Positions 1 through 8,742 of a stretch of 64,000 nucleotides of DNA are shown here, piece by piece. The DNA comes from Deltaproteobacteria bacterium (lineage in GTDB: Bacteria > UBA10199 > JACPAL01 > JAHFST01), in contig JAHFST010000001.1 in NCBI GenBank assembly GCA_023265625.1, positions 33,265-97,264 on the forward strand. Direction: 5' to 3'. Under the pieces are notes generated by a model. That model saw nothing but the letters and a program-made list of their open reading frames with translations. It did no database searches and was not told the origin of the DNA. Each line of letters begins with the position of its first letter. The first letter of the stretch is position 1. The position numbers and the translations under genes are program-made.

Positions 1-473
1 CCAGAAATGCAGACATGTGACGAAAGCCAGTTATGATCTTTAATTACGCTGCAGTCTCCGATATGATTTCCTGACCAGATGGTGACGTTATTACCAATCG
101 TTACGTCTAAGTTGATGGTTTGCCCTTCCAAGATAAAACAATTTTCTCCCACCTTTAGATTTTCAATATGGGGTATTGTTGAACTTACGTAGCTGATAAA
201 CGCATAACCCTTTTGTTTTGCCCGCATATATTTTTCTTGCCTAATTTTGTTGAGATTCTTGAACCCAAGGGGGACGAACATCTCATATTCACCGGGTGGA
301 TAGACTGTTTCAATGATGTCAAAATCAATAATGGGAAGGTTGTGAAATTTCGTTTCTTTTAGGTACTGTTTTTCCACGGTGAAGGCACAGATATGGTGTG
401 GACTGTCCTTGATGAGATATCTGAATGCGACATCGGCTCCACGTCCGATCCCGAATATAATCACCTTAGCCAC
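1..473 (-). CDS. NeuD/PglD-like sugar acyltransferase, C-terminus cut off by window edge
   Basis: Reading the minus strand from a GTG at 473 gives an open frame that runs off the window edge (about 157 residues visible). It starts VAKVIIFGIGRGADVAFRYL, a Rossmann-like N-terminus typical of the NeuD/PglD family, and then enters hexapeptide-type turns (VGENCFILEGQ, VTIGNNVTIWSGNHIGD) of a left-handed beta-helix. Family members transfer acetyl or other acyl groups to amino or hydroxyl groups of sugars. It lies 10 bases downstream of the adenylation enzyme and next to an ACP, so it may use a carrier-bound acyl group; that is inference. No ATG is available in frame; the nearby ATG at 486 hits a stop after six codons. 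Confidence 0.75.
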   Translation of the reverse strand, partial: MAKVIIFGIGRGADVAFRYLIKDSPHHICAFTVEKQYLKETKFHNLPIIDFDIIETVYPPGEYEMFVPLGFKNLNKIRQEKYMRAKQKGYAFISYVSSTIPHIENLKVGENCFILEGQTINLDVTIGNNVTIWSGNHIGDCSVIKDHNWLSSHVCIS

Positions 474-482
474 GAAAAAGCC

Positions 483-2036
483 TCATATTGTATTACAAAG
501 GACTTCCTTTATCCTTTTTCGATCTACCTTTCCATTAGCATTCTTGGGAAGATTATCTAAAAAATGATAACGAGTAGGTATCATATAAGATGGGATAATT
601 TCTTGGAGTTGTTTTTGAATACAACTTTCTTCTAAATTTACGGTGGAACTGATGAAGGCAATCAGTTGGCTTATCCCATTGATGAGAGTATGCACAACGG
701 CGACTTGCTGAATGTCATTAAGACAGCAGATGGCGTTTTCGATCTCTTCCAATTCGATGCGATATCCCATATGTTTAATCTGATTATCCTTACGGCCTGA
801 AATGTAAATTTTATTGTCTACAGGATTCAGCATGACTAAGTCGCCAGTCATATACATGACCTCTGTGGTACTGTTGTTTTGAGGGTTTTGAACAAAACTC
901 AAACGCGTTCTTTCAGGATTGTTATAATACCCTTTGCCGACACCAGGACCCATTAAACACAGCTCGCCGATTGTATCGGGCGCCACCGATTTACCTTCAT
1001 CGTCAAGGATCAAATAGTTAAAATTTTCTATTAGGTTGCCAAGGGGTAAGAATCCACTCATCTCGGAGAAATCGTCATGAGATACAGGGTAGGTAGAGCA
1101 AATGCATGTGCATTCAGTGGGGCCATATACATTATGAAACTCAATTCTATTATTATACAAATCGAATAGTGCTTTTAGTTTTACTTTTGGATAACCCTCA
1201 CCTCCAAAAATAATACGACGCATACAAGTCATATTGGATACTTTGAATGCCTTCATAGTTTGAAGAAACATCAACAACGACGGAACTGAGAACCATGAGG
1301 TGCACCGACACTCGGCAATTTTTTCGACGAGTCTTTTAGGATCGGTTACTTCTTGTTTGGAAAAAGGAACCAGAGTCGCGCCCGAGAAGAAAGATGAATA
1401 AATATCAAACACCGCATTATCAAAAAAAAGAGGATTGAGATTAGTTAAAATCTCACCTGGTCTAAATCCATAAGCGTTGATGCTCCATGCGATAAGGCTG
1501 AGCACATTTGAATGGGTCATAACTGCTCCCTTAGGAAAGCCTGTGGACCCCGAAGTAAACATGATGTAAGCCGCGTAATCACCCGTTATCTCTGTTGATT
1601 CATCAAGGTTGGTGGAAGATAGATTTTGAATTGTCGCGTTCAGAGATTCATCCCAACAAATGGGAGTACAAAAACTTGAATCTAACATTTCTTCAAGATG
1701 AAATTCTTTCGGATGAAAAATTATTTTAGGGGTACAAGTCGTAAATATTTTTTTTAGCCTCTTCGCCGGACTGTCAGGATCGAAAATGCTGTAGATAACT
1801 CCTAACTTAAGGCACGCCAAGATAGCCGAATAGCTGTATAGACATTTTTCGCCTGCGATGCAGATGACTTCTTGAGGTTTGATTCCGAATTTTAGGAAAT
1901 GGCGGGCCAGTTTATTTGAGAACTCGTTAATCTGTACAAAAGAATATTGTTCTGACTCTCTAAAGAAAAGGCAGATTTCATTTCCCCATTGTTCCACTAC
2001 TTGGTAAAAGCTGAGAGCAAGGTTAGGGCTAGTCAT
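483..2036 (-). CDS. DltA-like amino-acid/acyl adenylation enzyme
   Basis: About 517 residues of the ANL superfamily. Core motifs are in order: TSGSTGFPKG (about 161-170), FFDNAVFDIYSS (about 204-215), YGPTEC, YMTGDLV, GRKDNQIKHMGYRIELEEIE and NANGKVDRK with the catalytic lysine near the C-terminus. The segment after the FD pair resembles D-alanine:carrier ligase (DltA) more than multi-domain NRPS modules, and there is no fused carrier or condensation domain. It should activate a small carboxylic or amino acid as the AMP ester and load it on the ACP at 2788-3039. The ATG at 2036 was chosen: it lies two bases past the SDR stop, whereas the longer frame starts with a TTG inside the SDR gene. The substrate cannot be read from sequence alone. 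Confidence 0.85.
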   Translation of the reverse strand: MTSPNLALSFYQVVEQWGNEICLFFRESEQYSFVQINEFSNKLARHFLKFGIKPQEVICIAGEKCLYSYSAILACLKLGVIYSIFDPDSPAKRLKKIFTTCTPKIIFHPKEFHLEEMLDSSFCTPICWDESLNATIQNLSSTNLDESTEITGDYAAYIMFTSGSTGFPKGAVMTHSNVLSLIAWSINAYGFRPGEILTNLNPLFFDNAVFDIYSSFFSGATLVPFSKQEVTDPKRLVEKIAECRCTSWFSVPSLLMFLQTMKAFKVSNMTCMRRIIFGGEGYPKVKLKALFDLYNNRIEFHNVYGPTECTCICSTYPVSHDDFSEMSGFLPLGNLIENFNYLILDDEGKSVAPDTIGELCLMGPGVGKGYYNNPERTRLSFVQNPQNNSTTEVMYMTGDLVMLNPVDNKIYISGRKDNQIKHMGYRIELEEIENAICCLNDIQQVAVVHTLINGISQLIAFISSTVNLEESCIQKQLQEIIPSYMIPTRYHFLDNLPKNANGKVDRKRIKEVLCNTI

Positions 2037-2038
2037 TT

Positions 2039-2788
2039 TCAAATTGTTAAACCGCCGTCTATCTCAATAACTTTTCCATTAATGAAGTCGTTTTTAATGA
2101 CACTAATAATGCCAGACGAAATGTCATGAACTTCGCCGAGCTTTCTTAAAGGTACTTTGTCTGTAATTGTTTTGATCGCACTCTCTCTAAGAATCTTATG
2201 AGTTGATTCCGTATTGATGAATCCCGGTGAAATCCCCACCGTTCTTATCCCAAACATCCCGAGCTCTTTCGACCAAGTAGCCGTTAATGCATTCACGCCT
2301 GCTTTGGCGGCTGAATAGGCTGTTTGACCGGCATTGCCGTTTGCACTAATAGAGCTGATATTGACGATGACTCCCCGAGTCCTCTTCAGTAGCATTTTTT
2401 CGGCTACACAAACAGTAATATAAAAAACTGAGCTCAGATTGGCCGATATGATTTTGTCCCAATCACCTAGGAGATGTTTTTTTATTCCATCTGGTGAAAA
2501 ACTCACGAGTGGTGAGCTGTGCAATACTCCCGCATTATTCACAAGAATATCAATGCATTGCCATTTGGAAAAAATGCTTTCAATGCAAGCCTCTACTTCT
2601 AAGGCATGGGTTAGATCACAATCTACAGTAATGACTCTGTCCCGTTGTGAAGCTAAATCTGCAAGCCGCGCTTGATCGATATCGATTACACAAACATTGG
2701 CACCTTCCTGGAGTAAATCCAGCACCAATCTGTATCCGATTCCATTGGCCCCTCCAGTTACAATAATATTTTTGCCCGTAATATCCAT
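2039..2788 (-). CDS. Short-chain dehydrogenase/reductase (FabG-like)
   Basis: 249-residue classical SDR: cofactor motif GGANGIG near residue 12, NNAG, catalytic Ser in NISSISANG, and YSAAK (Tyr/Lys pair). The C-terminus ends in the usual IEIDGGLT. It sits between the ACP gene (TAATG one-base overlap) and the adenylation gene (two bases apart), so it belongs to the same small cassette. A FabG-like role reducing a 3-oxo-acyl group on the carrier, giving for example a 3-hydroxyacyl decoration on a sugar, fits the context, but a nucleotide-sugar substrate is also possible. Confidence 0.85.
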   Translation of the reverse strand: MDITGKNIIVTGGANGIGYRLVLDLLQEGANVCVIDIDQARLADLASQRDRVITVDCDLTHALEVEACIESIFSKWQCIDILVNNAGVLHSSPLVSFSPDGIKKHLLGDWDKIISANLSSVFYITVCVAEKMLLKRTRGVIVNISSISANGNAGQTAYSAAKAGVNALTATWSKELGMFGIRTVGISPGFINTESTHKILRESAIKTITDKVPLRKLGEVHDISSGIISVIKNDFINGKVIEIDGGLTI

Positions 2789-3039
2789 TACAACTCGTCT
2801 TGCTTAATGCTTTTCAGGATAGTTTTTTTGATGTCCCCAACACTCTTCATATTGACAATATCTTCATACGTGAGCTCAATGTTGAACTCACTTTCAATAC
2901 TCACAATGAGTTCCATGTGCCTCAAGGAATCCCATGTATCAATGTCCTTCAGCATTGACAAATCATCTATGGATTCAACGGACACATTGAGTACGCTGCA
3001 GATGATTTCGATTAATCTAACAACCCCAGCATCTACCAT
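2788..3039 (-). CDS. Stand-alone acyl/peptidyl carrier protein
   Basis: About 83 residues from the ATG at 3039, the typical length of a discrete carrier protein. The segment DTWDSLRHMEL carries the phosphopantetheine-attachment serine in the usual D-S-L context (Ser38 with this start), and the flanking helices (VVRLIEIICSVLN; SEFNIELTYEDI) match the ACP fold. A longer frame begins with a TTG at 3075 and is less likely; a GGAG stands 11 bases before the chosen ATG. Located upstream of the SDR and the DltA-like enzyme, it is the probable acyl acceptor of that enzyme. No phosphopantetheinyl transferase is in the window. Confidence 0.88.
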   Translation of the reverse strand: MVDAGVVRLIEIICSVLNVSVESIDDLSMLKDIDTWDSLRHMELIVSIESEFNIELTYEDIVNMKSVGDIKKTILKSIKQDEL

Positions 3040-3061
3040 GGTCGTTTGGACTCCGATAGCA

Positions 3062-4246
3062 CTATTGAGGGACAATTTGGTTCCACGTAATGATGGATGC
3101 TGCGAGACATCTGTCCCTCAGCGTTTGTTCTAAACTTGGCTGATTCAGAGGCTCAGTACCGAGTACTACTGCATCCTTCCGTGTAAATTCTATCCCTTGG
3201 TAGGGCATCACCGCCTTGTCCATGAATTGGCCCGAAAACTCATCAATGACACAGGCGTCTACCTTTTGCCAGTATTTCGGGCAATAACCCCTCAATAAAT
3301 AGCTCCACATACTTGCTCCAAAATTATAAACCGCAGTCTTGTCTGATACACTCTGGCAGAGATAATTGTCTAGAGACTGCCAGCCTTCGAGGTATTGGTT
3401 GCGTTCTTCAATGTTTTCAGAAATGCTGAATGATGGAGGATCACCGGAACAGAAGGTAAAGGGAATACGACTATCCTTCGATGCAATTATTAGTTGTTTA
3501 TTGGCCAGGTTCACGAGCGAGGGTGGCATTTGCCATGAGAGAACGTGCAACCCTACATCTGAAGCCAGCTTAAATAGGTGTACGGGAGCGAGCGAGAAAT
3601 TTTGATCAGACCACATCATTTCATTGCTGGGCCTGGTCACATCAGGGCAGGTAAGCACTATCAATCCGTTATCACTTACGATCTGCATTAAGTTACTCAA
3701 AAACTTTCGTGGAGATAATGAATGTTGGATCACATTGTTGCAATAAATTAGATCAAATGTGCCAACTGTAGACATTGCAGCCTCGAGCGTTGACGTAATA
3801 ATATCGAATCCATTTTCGCTTGCCAGCCTGGCATCTTCTTCTGATGGTTCAATTCCGGTGATGGGGGTGTCAGGAAATAGGAGGGACATTTCTTTCATCG
3901 TCCAGCCTCTTCCGCATCCCACATCTGCTATATTCTGCGGACAAAATTTGCCAAGAGAGCTTTTCATCCACATGGCCGTAGCTGCATATCTCGATCTATC
4001 AAATGTTTCAGCCCCGACCCGGCTAAAATAAGTATGATAATTTTGTGTATAAAATGTCCCTTGCCCCAAAAGCTCGGTGGTAAGCCGTTGCACGACACCG
4101 CAGGAGTTACATTGGCCCTTTCCCAAAGAAGCATCGACAATCATCCCTGAAGTGGTGACCGAAGGTCCGCTTTCAGCCCAAGGTAACAGATGCCAGCTAC
4201 ATTCATCACATACTTCACAACAGACCTTCTTATTTATGCTTGTCAC
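3062..4246 (-). CDS. SAM-dependent methyltransferase with N-terminal Zn-type motif (C-methyltransferase-like)
   Basis: About 394 residues. The N-terminus has two CxxC pairs (CEVCDEC and CNSC) in the layout of the zinc-binding region of sugar C-methyltransferases. A class I SAM motif IADVGCGRGWTMKEM follows, and then the C-terminal segment VYNFGASMWSYLLRGYCP, like the C-terminal domain of TylCIII/NovU-type enzymes. That suggests methylation of a keto-deoxysugar nucleotide. The start was moved to the GTG at 4246: this removes an 86-base overlap with the glycosyltransferase upstream and places an AAGGAG about 10 bases before the codon. Substrate unknown; the CDP- and dTDP-4-keto sugars of this locus are candidates. 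Confidence 0.8.
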   Translation of the reverse strand: MTSINKKVCCEVCDECSWHLLPWAESGPSVTTSGMIVDASLGKGQCNSCGVVQRLTTELLGQGTFYTQNYHTYFSRVGAETFDRSRYAATAMWMKSSLGKFCPQNIADVGCGRGWTMKEMSLLFPDTPITGIEPSEEDARLASENGFDIITSTLEAAMSTVGTFDLIYCNNVIQHSLSPRKFLSNLMQIVSDNGLIVLTCPDVTRPSNEMMWSDQNFSLAPVHLFKLASDVGLHVLSWQMPPSLVNLANKQLIIASKDSRIPFTFCSGDPPSFSISENIEERNQYLEGWQSLDNYLCQSVSDKTAVYNFGASMWSYLLRGYCPKYWQKVDACVIDEFSGQFMDKAVMPYQGIEFTRKDAVVLGTEPLNQPSLEQTLRDRCLAASIITWNQIVPQ

Positions 4247-4247
4247 C

Positions 4248-5189
4248 TTACATGTTCTCCTTCTGATCAATGATAAATAACGGCCTATTTTTAGTCTGGA
4301 CAAAGATTTGTCCGATATAGGCACCCACAACACCCATTGTCATCAATAGAAGTCCTGTGTTAAAAATAATAAGCACGACGATGCTGGTCCAGCCCACCAT
4401 CAATCCCTTCGCAAAGTAGGTGTGTAAGATTGAAATTATAAAGATAAAGCCGACGAATGAAAATAGAAAGCCAACGTAAATGGAAAGAATTAGCAATCTA
4501 TCCGTTTGCGAAATAATTCCGTTGACGGCATGACTTGCCAGTTTCAAAAAAGAGTAAGAGCTTTTTCCCTCGAAGCGCTGATCATGTTCTACTTGAATGT
4601 GTGAGTTGGAAAAGCCTAGCCATTGGAGAATGATCAAATAGGGGCGGTGGTAATCATTTATGGCAATATATGCATCGGCGACCTTACGGGTGATTAGTGA
4701 GTAAGTACCTATTTTCCCGCTGCTCGAGATACCCTTGTTCCTACCTATCAGCCAATTAAAGAGAGAATGAAAAATAAGGGCAAATGAATTCTTAATCAAA
4801 GTATGTTCCCGTTCTTTCTTAACGGTGTATATAATATTAAAATCTTCCCGAATTTTATCATATAACGCGTAAAAATATTTTGGATTGTCCTGCAAATCGC
4901 AATCCATCACTATGATATAGTCCCCCTTTGCATGGAAGACCCCGGCCGTAATGGCATGATGCTGTCCAAAATTTCTGCTCAGTCTAATGCCCTTTACCTT
5001 TGAATTGGCTTTGCAGTTTTCACGAATTTTAGCCCAGCTGGAGTCAGGACTGCCATCCTCAACGAGGATGATTTCGAAATGATGAGTGATTTTTACAATC
5101 TCTTCGCAAATCCGTTTTACCAATTCATCGACAATTGTTTCAGCCCTATAAACTGGACTGACGATGGATATGAATGGCTCAGGTTTCAT
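4248..5189 (-). CDS. Polyprenyl-phosphate-type GT2 glycosyltransferase (GtrB/DPM1-like)
   Basis: 313 residues. The GT-A core shows FISIVSPVYRAE at the N-terminus, LVEDGSPDSSW and the nucleotide-binding MDCDLQDNPK. Two hydrophobic segments follow near the C-terminus (LLILSIYVGFLFSFVGFIF and TSIVVLIIFNTGLLLMTM). This layout is that of membrane glycosyltransferases that move a sugar onto undecaprenyl phosphate (GtrB, ArnC, dolichol-phosphate mannose synthase). It overlaps the wbqC-like gene by 11 bases. It could feed a lipid-linked sugar for side-branch decoration of the glycan. Confidence 0.88.
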   Translation of the reverse strand: MKPEPFISIVSPVYRAETIVDELVKRICEEIVKITHHFEIILVEDGSPDSSWAKIRENCKANSKVKGIRLSRNFGQHHAITAGVFHAKGDYIIVMDCDLQDNPKYFYALYDKIREDFNIIYTVKKEREHTLIKNSFALIFHSLFNWLIGRNKGISSSGKIGTYSLITRKVADAYIAINDYHRPYLIILQWLGFSNSHIQVEHDQRFEGKSSYSFLKLASHAVNGIISQTDRLLILSIYVGFLFSFVGFIFIISILHTYFAKGLMVGWTSIVVLIIFNTGLLLMTMGVVGAYIGQIFVQTKNRPLFIIDQKENM

Positions 5190-5901
5190 CTTTAATTTCC
5201 TTGGACGTTGACTTCAGATGGCCAGCGGCCTCATGACCGGCATTGAAGATTAGGTCGATGACACTGACCTCATGTTCAAAATCTCCAAAAAGTTGATGGT
5301 AGGGCTTATAGCCTGAATAATCGAGCCAGGTCACTTTTATATCTGCCGCGTCAAATATTCTCGTATCCAGGTAATCTTTTGCGGCTGGGCCTGAAATGTA
5401 TTCAGTGGCACCTAATTTTTTACAAATATTCAGCAATCTTTCGCTCTTATCACCAATCTGCTCAAAATCCGATGACAGCCGGAATTCCGTTTCTATTTTA
5501 AGTAACATACAAATTGCCTTCAGAAACCTGTGATTGATTCTGCTTAAGAATAATTCATCGCATCCCAAATAGAGGTTCTCAAAGAAATCTCTATGCTCTT
5601 TAAAAAAGCGCGCCCTCGCATAGTTGAGCTGAATGCTCTTCCAATGCTGTTTATTCCAGCTTTTGTCCGAGATTTTCGTTGTGTTGATTGGCTGCGAATA
5701 TTTTCCTTTGACATCAACGGGGATAGTGAGCCAGTGCAAACCACTTGGAGTCTTTATTAGATTTCGGTTACGCCAATCCCGGCGAGTATATTGGACTTCA
5801 TCGTAGACAACGAATACATCGGCCATATTGATGGCATCAAAGTAACCTTTCCAGGGGATATAATTGGATTGTGTGATCAAAACTATTTTCTTTTTCGGCA
5901 T
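5179..5901 (-). CDS. WbqC-like family protein
   Basis: About 240 residues. The N-terminus VLITQSNYIPWKGYFDAINMADVFVVYDEVQYTRRDWRNRN is the hallmark of the WbqC family, found in O-antigen and capsule loci; its exact enzymatic role is not settled. The ATG at 5901 overlaps the stop of the dTDP-glucose dehydratase by one base (TGATG), so the pair is translationally coupled; the longer frame uses a TTG. Coupling to rmlB suggests a job on a dTDP-4-keto-sugar product, by inference. Confidence 0.85.
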   Translation of the reverse strand: MPKKKIVLITQSNYIPWKGYFDAINMADVFVVYDEVQYTRRDWRNRNLIKTPSGLHWLTIPVDVKGKYSQPINTTKISDKSWNKQHWKSIQLNYARARFFKEHRDFFENLYLGCDELFLSRINHRFLKAICMLLKIETEFRLSSDFEQIGDKSERLLNICKKLGATEYISGPAAKDYLDTRIFDAADIKVTWLDYSGYKPYHQLFGDFEHEVSVIDLIFNAGHEAAGHLKSTSKEIKDET

Positions 5902-6959
5902 CAAATTTTATTCGCTCCGTATTGTCTCTCATAATATTTCATGTAATCACCAGATCGTATCTCATCAGCCCACGCGTGATGGCGAGCATACCATTCAACT
6001 AATAAGGGAAGATTTGTTTCTAGTCTATGATAGGGCATCCAGCTTAATTCTTTACTAAGCTTTGAATTGTCGATGGCATATCGACGATCATGTCCTGGCC
6101 GATCATCAACGAAAATAGGTAATTTTTGTGTTGTCCCTCTTGGGATGCTTTTAAAATCGTCAACGGCATTGCAAATCTTATGGACAATGTCTCCATTCGT
6201 GTATTCTTGTTGTGCACCTACCAGGTACGTTTCGCCGATCTTCCCTCTTTGAATAATTTTGAGCAACGCCCTACAATGGTCCTCAACATGAATCCAGTCA
6301 CGAATTTGAAGCCCATCTCCATAAATGGGTATTTCTTTCCCTTCCAGTGCGTTGAGAATCGTAAGAGGGATTAGTTTTTCAGGAAATTGCCATGGTCCGT
6401 AGTTATTAGAGCAACTTGAGATGATCACAGGGAGGCCATAAGTGGCATGCCAAGCTCTGACAAGATGGTCTGCAGCTGCCTTACATGCGGAATACGGACT
6501 ACTGGGCTGATAACGTGACTCTACGGTGAATGAGCTGGCCTGAGCAGGAAGAGATCCAAACACCTCATCGGATGAAATATGCAGAAATAGGCGACCCTCC
6601 GTTGAGAGCCATGATTTCCTCGCCGCCTCTAAGAGGCTATAAACTCCTTCAATATTACTCTTAATAAAAGTACCGGGATTTAGGATGGAGCGGTCAACGT
6701 GGCTTTCTGCGGCGAAGTTGACAATAACGGAGATATTATATTTTTGAAACAATTCAGCCAAGAGTTTGGTGTCTACAATGTCCCCTTTAATGAAAGTGAT
6801 CCTTGATGATTTCAGAAGCTCAGTAATCCTTGAAAGATTGCCCGCATACGTGAGGGAATCAACGACAATGAGTTGATCATCAGTATGCTCATGAACTAGA
6901 CGTAAGAAATTGCCGCCAATAAATCCTGCGCCACCGGTAATAAGTGCCGTGCGTTTCAC
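5901..6959 (-). CDS. rfbB: dTDP-glucose 4,6-dehydratase
   Basis: 352 residues, extended SDR. It shows GGAGFIGG at residues 9-16, the catalytic triad SDE at 130-132 (a Ser where many homologues have Thr), and YSACK at 156-160. It converts dTDP-glucose to dTDP-4-keto-6-deoxyglucose in the cytoplasm, the branch point for rhamnose, fucosamine, quinovosamine-type sugars and others. The GTG start overlaps the rmlA stop (GTGA). No rmlD or canonical rmlC follows it, so the final dTDP sugar made here is open; the WbqC-like protein and the ACP cassette downstream are possible users. Confidence 0.93.
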   Translation of the reverse strand: MKRTALITGGAGFIGGNFLRLVHEHTDDQLIVVDSLTYAGNLSRITELLKSSRITFIKGDIVDTKLLAELFQKYNISVIVNFAAESHVDRSILNPGTFIKSNIEGVYSLLEAARKSWLSTEGRLFLHISSDEVFGSLPAQASSFTVESRYQPSSPYSACKAAADHLVRAWHATYGLPVIISSCSNNYGPWQFPEKLIPLTILNALEGKEIPIYGDGLQIRDWIHVEDHCRALLKIIQRGKIGETYLVGAQQEYTNGDIVHKICNAVDDFKSIPRGTTQKLPIFVDDRPGHDRRYAIDNSKLSKELSWMPYHRLETNLPLLVEWYARHHAWADEIRSGDYMKYYERQYGANKI

Positions 6960-7681
6960 AAGATGTTATTATTATTTCTCAAGAGTATATTGTTTGCTTC
7001 CTGAAGAGATTCAAAGGTTCCGGCGTCCATCCAGTTGCCCTGAATAAAACCATACTCAAGATGGCCCTTGTTAAGATAAGTGTTATTGACGGAAGTGATT
7101 TCCAATTCTCCTCTCATAGATGGTTTAAGTCCTTTAATGACTTCAAATACCTGATGGTCATACATATAGCAACCAACTACGGCATAGTTTGACCTTGGTT
7201 TGGTTGGTTTTTCTTCAATGCTGAGAATTTGCTTTTCGTCCAAAGCGGCCACTCCAAAACGCTCCGGGTCTCTAACTTCCTTCAGGAGTACTCTAGCCCC
7301 AATGGACTGTTGAGAAAAAGCTTCGACATGTTCAGAGATGGAATATTCAAAAATGTTATCGCCTAATAAGACGATAATCTTGTCTTTTGATGAGAAGTCT
7401 TCAGCTAAAGCGAGAGCTGCCGCAATACCCTTCGTCTCTTCTTGAACTCGGTAAGTGAATTTACATTCAAATCGCTTACCTGAGCCAAGTGAATTGACAA
7501 TATCTCCCATATGTTCCGTAGAAGTAATTACAAGAATATTCTTGATATTAGACTGGCAAAGTTGGCGTACAGAATGCCATATCATCGGTTCTCTCCCGAT
7601 CGGCAGCAAATGCTTATTCGTTATTTCGGTAAGTGGTTTTAAACGGTTTCCTTTACCACCAGCGAGTATGACACCGTTCAT
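6956..7681 (-). CDS. rfbA: Glucose-1-phosphate thymidylyltransferase
   Basis: About 241 residues from the ATG at 7681. Motifs: GVILAGGKGNRLKPLTEITNKHLLPIG (nucleotide and metal binding) and IVLLGDNIFEYS. It makes dTDP-glucose from glucose 1-phosphate and dTTP, feeding the dehydratase in the next gene. It is shorter than the 290-residue RmlA of enterobacteria and closer to the short-form thymidylyltransferases. The start is fixed by the ATGA overlap with the SGNH gene upstream; the longer frame adds 16 residues with no family match. Confidence 0.92.
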   Translation of the reverse strand: MNGVILAGGKGNRLKPLTEITNKHLLPIGREPMIWHSVRQLCQSNIKNILVITSTEHMGDIVNSLGSGKRFECKFTYRVQEETKGIAAALALAEDFSSKDKIIVLLGDNIFEYSISEHVEAFSQQSIGARVLLKEVRDPERFGVAALDEKQILSIEEKPTKPRSNYAVVGCYMYDHQVFEVIKGLKPSMRGELEITSVNNTYLNKGHLEYGFIQGNWMDAGTFESLQEANNILLRNNNNIL

Positions 7682-8742
7682 AAAGAACCTCGATCGAAAT
7701 GGGATGGAACGAAAATCTTTCGAATACAACTGTCTTTCGGATGCATTTCGTCATAGAAATCATTTGAACTGCAATTTGAACGAGTGGGGTCATATGACCC
7801 CCAAACTTTGATAGCTTTACTTTCAGCAAAGCGTCTAATTTCAGCTTCCACAATTTTAAGCTCCGGGTGAAGCATGTTCATTTTCTCAAAAGCAATGGGG
7901 TGATAGGGGGGGAGGAATATGTCGACTTTGGTAGTTTTCTGCATCAATCCAACAAAGCTGTCAAGTAAAGCTAGGGCAGGTTTTGAAAACGAGAAGTTTC
8001 CCAAGCTATACACAGCAGCGTCAGCGGCCTCCTTACCAACGGCATTAGTTGATAAACTTTCACGATCAGAGGTGTATATGAGACTACCATCTCGCCGAAT
8101 TTTAAGAAAGCCACTTTCCGGGGTCCCGCTATCACTTGCCTTATAGCGTGATGTGTTTCCAGACAATAGGGTGTTAATTGAGGATTCTGTATAACTCCAG
8201 TTTAATAACTGGGTAAACTTAGAGGATTGATAACTCTTCTGATGGTTGTTTGTTCCAGCGGATAGATGCAACATCAAGATCGCAGCTTCAAATTCTAGAT
8301 TGATACTTTCCCATCTGTTTTGCCCAGATGCGACATTAAAGACCCATGGGTCTAAGCCAACGACGATACGATTTACTTTCAAGTGTCTAAGACCCAAAAC
8401 TCCTAGTGCCAAATGATCTTCGATACTGGCGCCACTGACTGAGAGGTTTAGCACTGACGAACCCAAATTATCCCCTGATATTTGCATGGAGCGAGAGCTA
8501 CCTGTGATGAGTGTAATGGGGCGGTCAGTTGGTTCGTAAAGTACACAATATTTTTTGAATTGACGCTCGTCATAATTTCCGGCAACGGATAAATAATTAC
8601 TATTAAGTAAAAGTTTTGCCATTTCTGCTTCAGAACCAGAATTGCGAAAAAGCCCAGCAGGGTCAATGGAGAAATTAATCCCGACGATTATGGAAAGTGA
8701 GGATAAAAAAAAGGTTAAGAATAGAATGTTGTAACGTCTCAT
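7678..8742 (-). CDS. SGNH-type (DltD/AlgX-like) partner of the MBOAT acyltransferase
   Basis: About 354 residues. An N-terminal hydrophobic anchor (NILFLTFFLSSLSIIVGI) is followed by ITGSSRSMQI, where a Ser sits as in SGNH block I. DEMHP near residue 335 fits the block V Asp-x-x-His. The start (ATG 8742) forms TAATG with the MBOAT gene, so the two are coupled. Membrane O-acyltransferases of the AlgI/DltB type usually work with such an anchored periplasmic SGNH protein, which moves the acyl group onto the final glycan. Catalytic competence is inferred from the Ser and Asp/His motifs only. Confidence 0.75.
   Translation of the reverse strand: MRRYNILFLTFFLSSLSIIVGINFSIDPAGLFRNSGSEAEMAKLLLNSNYLSVAGNYDERQFKKYCVLYEPTDRPITLITGSSRSMQISGDNLGSSVLNLSVSGASIEDHLALGVLGLRHLKVNRIVVGLDPWVFNVASGQNRWESINLEFEAAILMLHLSAGTNNHQKSYQSSKFTQLLNWSYTESSINTLLSGNTSRYKASDSGTPESGFLKIRRDGSLIYTSDRESLSTNAVGKEAADAAVYSLGNFSFSKPALALLDSFVGLMQKTTKVDIFLPPYHPIAFEKMNMLHPELKIVEAEIRRFAESKAIKVWGSYDPTRSNCSSNDFYDEMHPKDSCIRKIFVPSHFDRGSL

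Noticed and set aside
483..3039. Full nonribosomal peptide or polyketide cluster
   Set aside because: There is no condensation, ketosynthase or thioesterase domain; only single discrete adenylation and carrier proteins.
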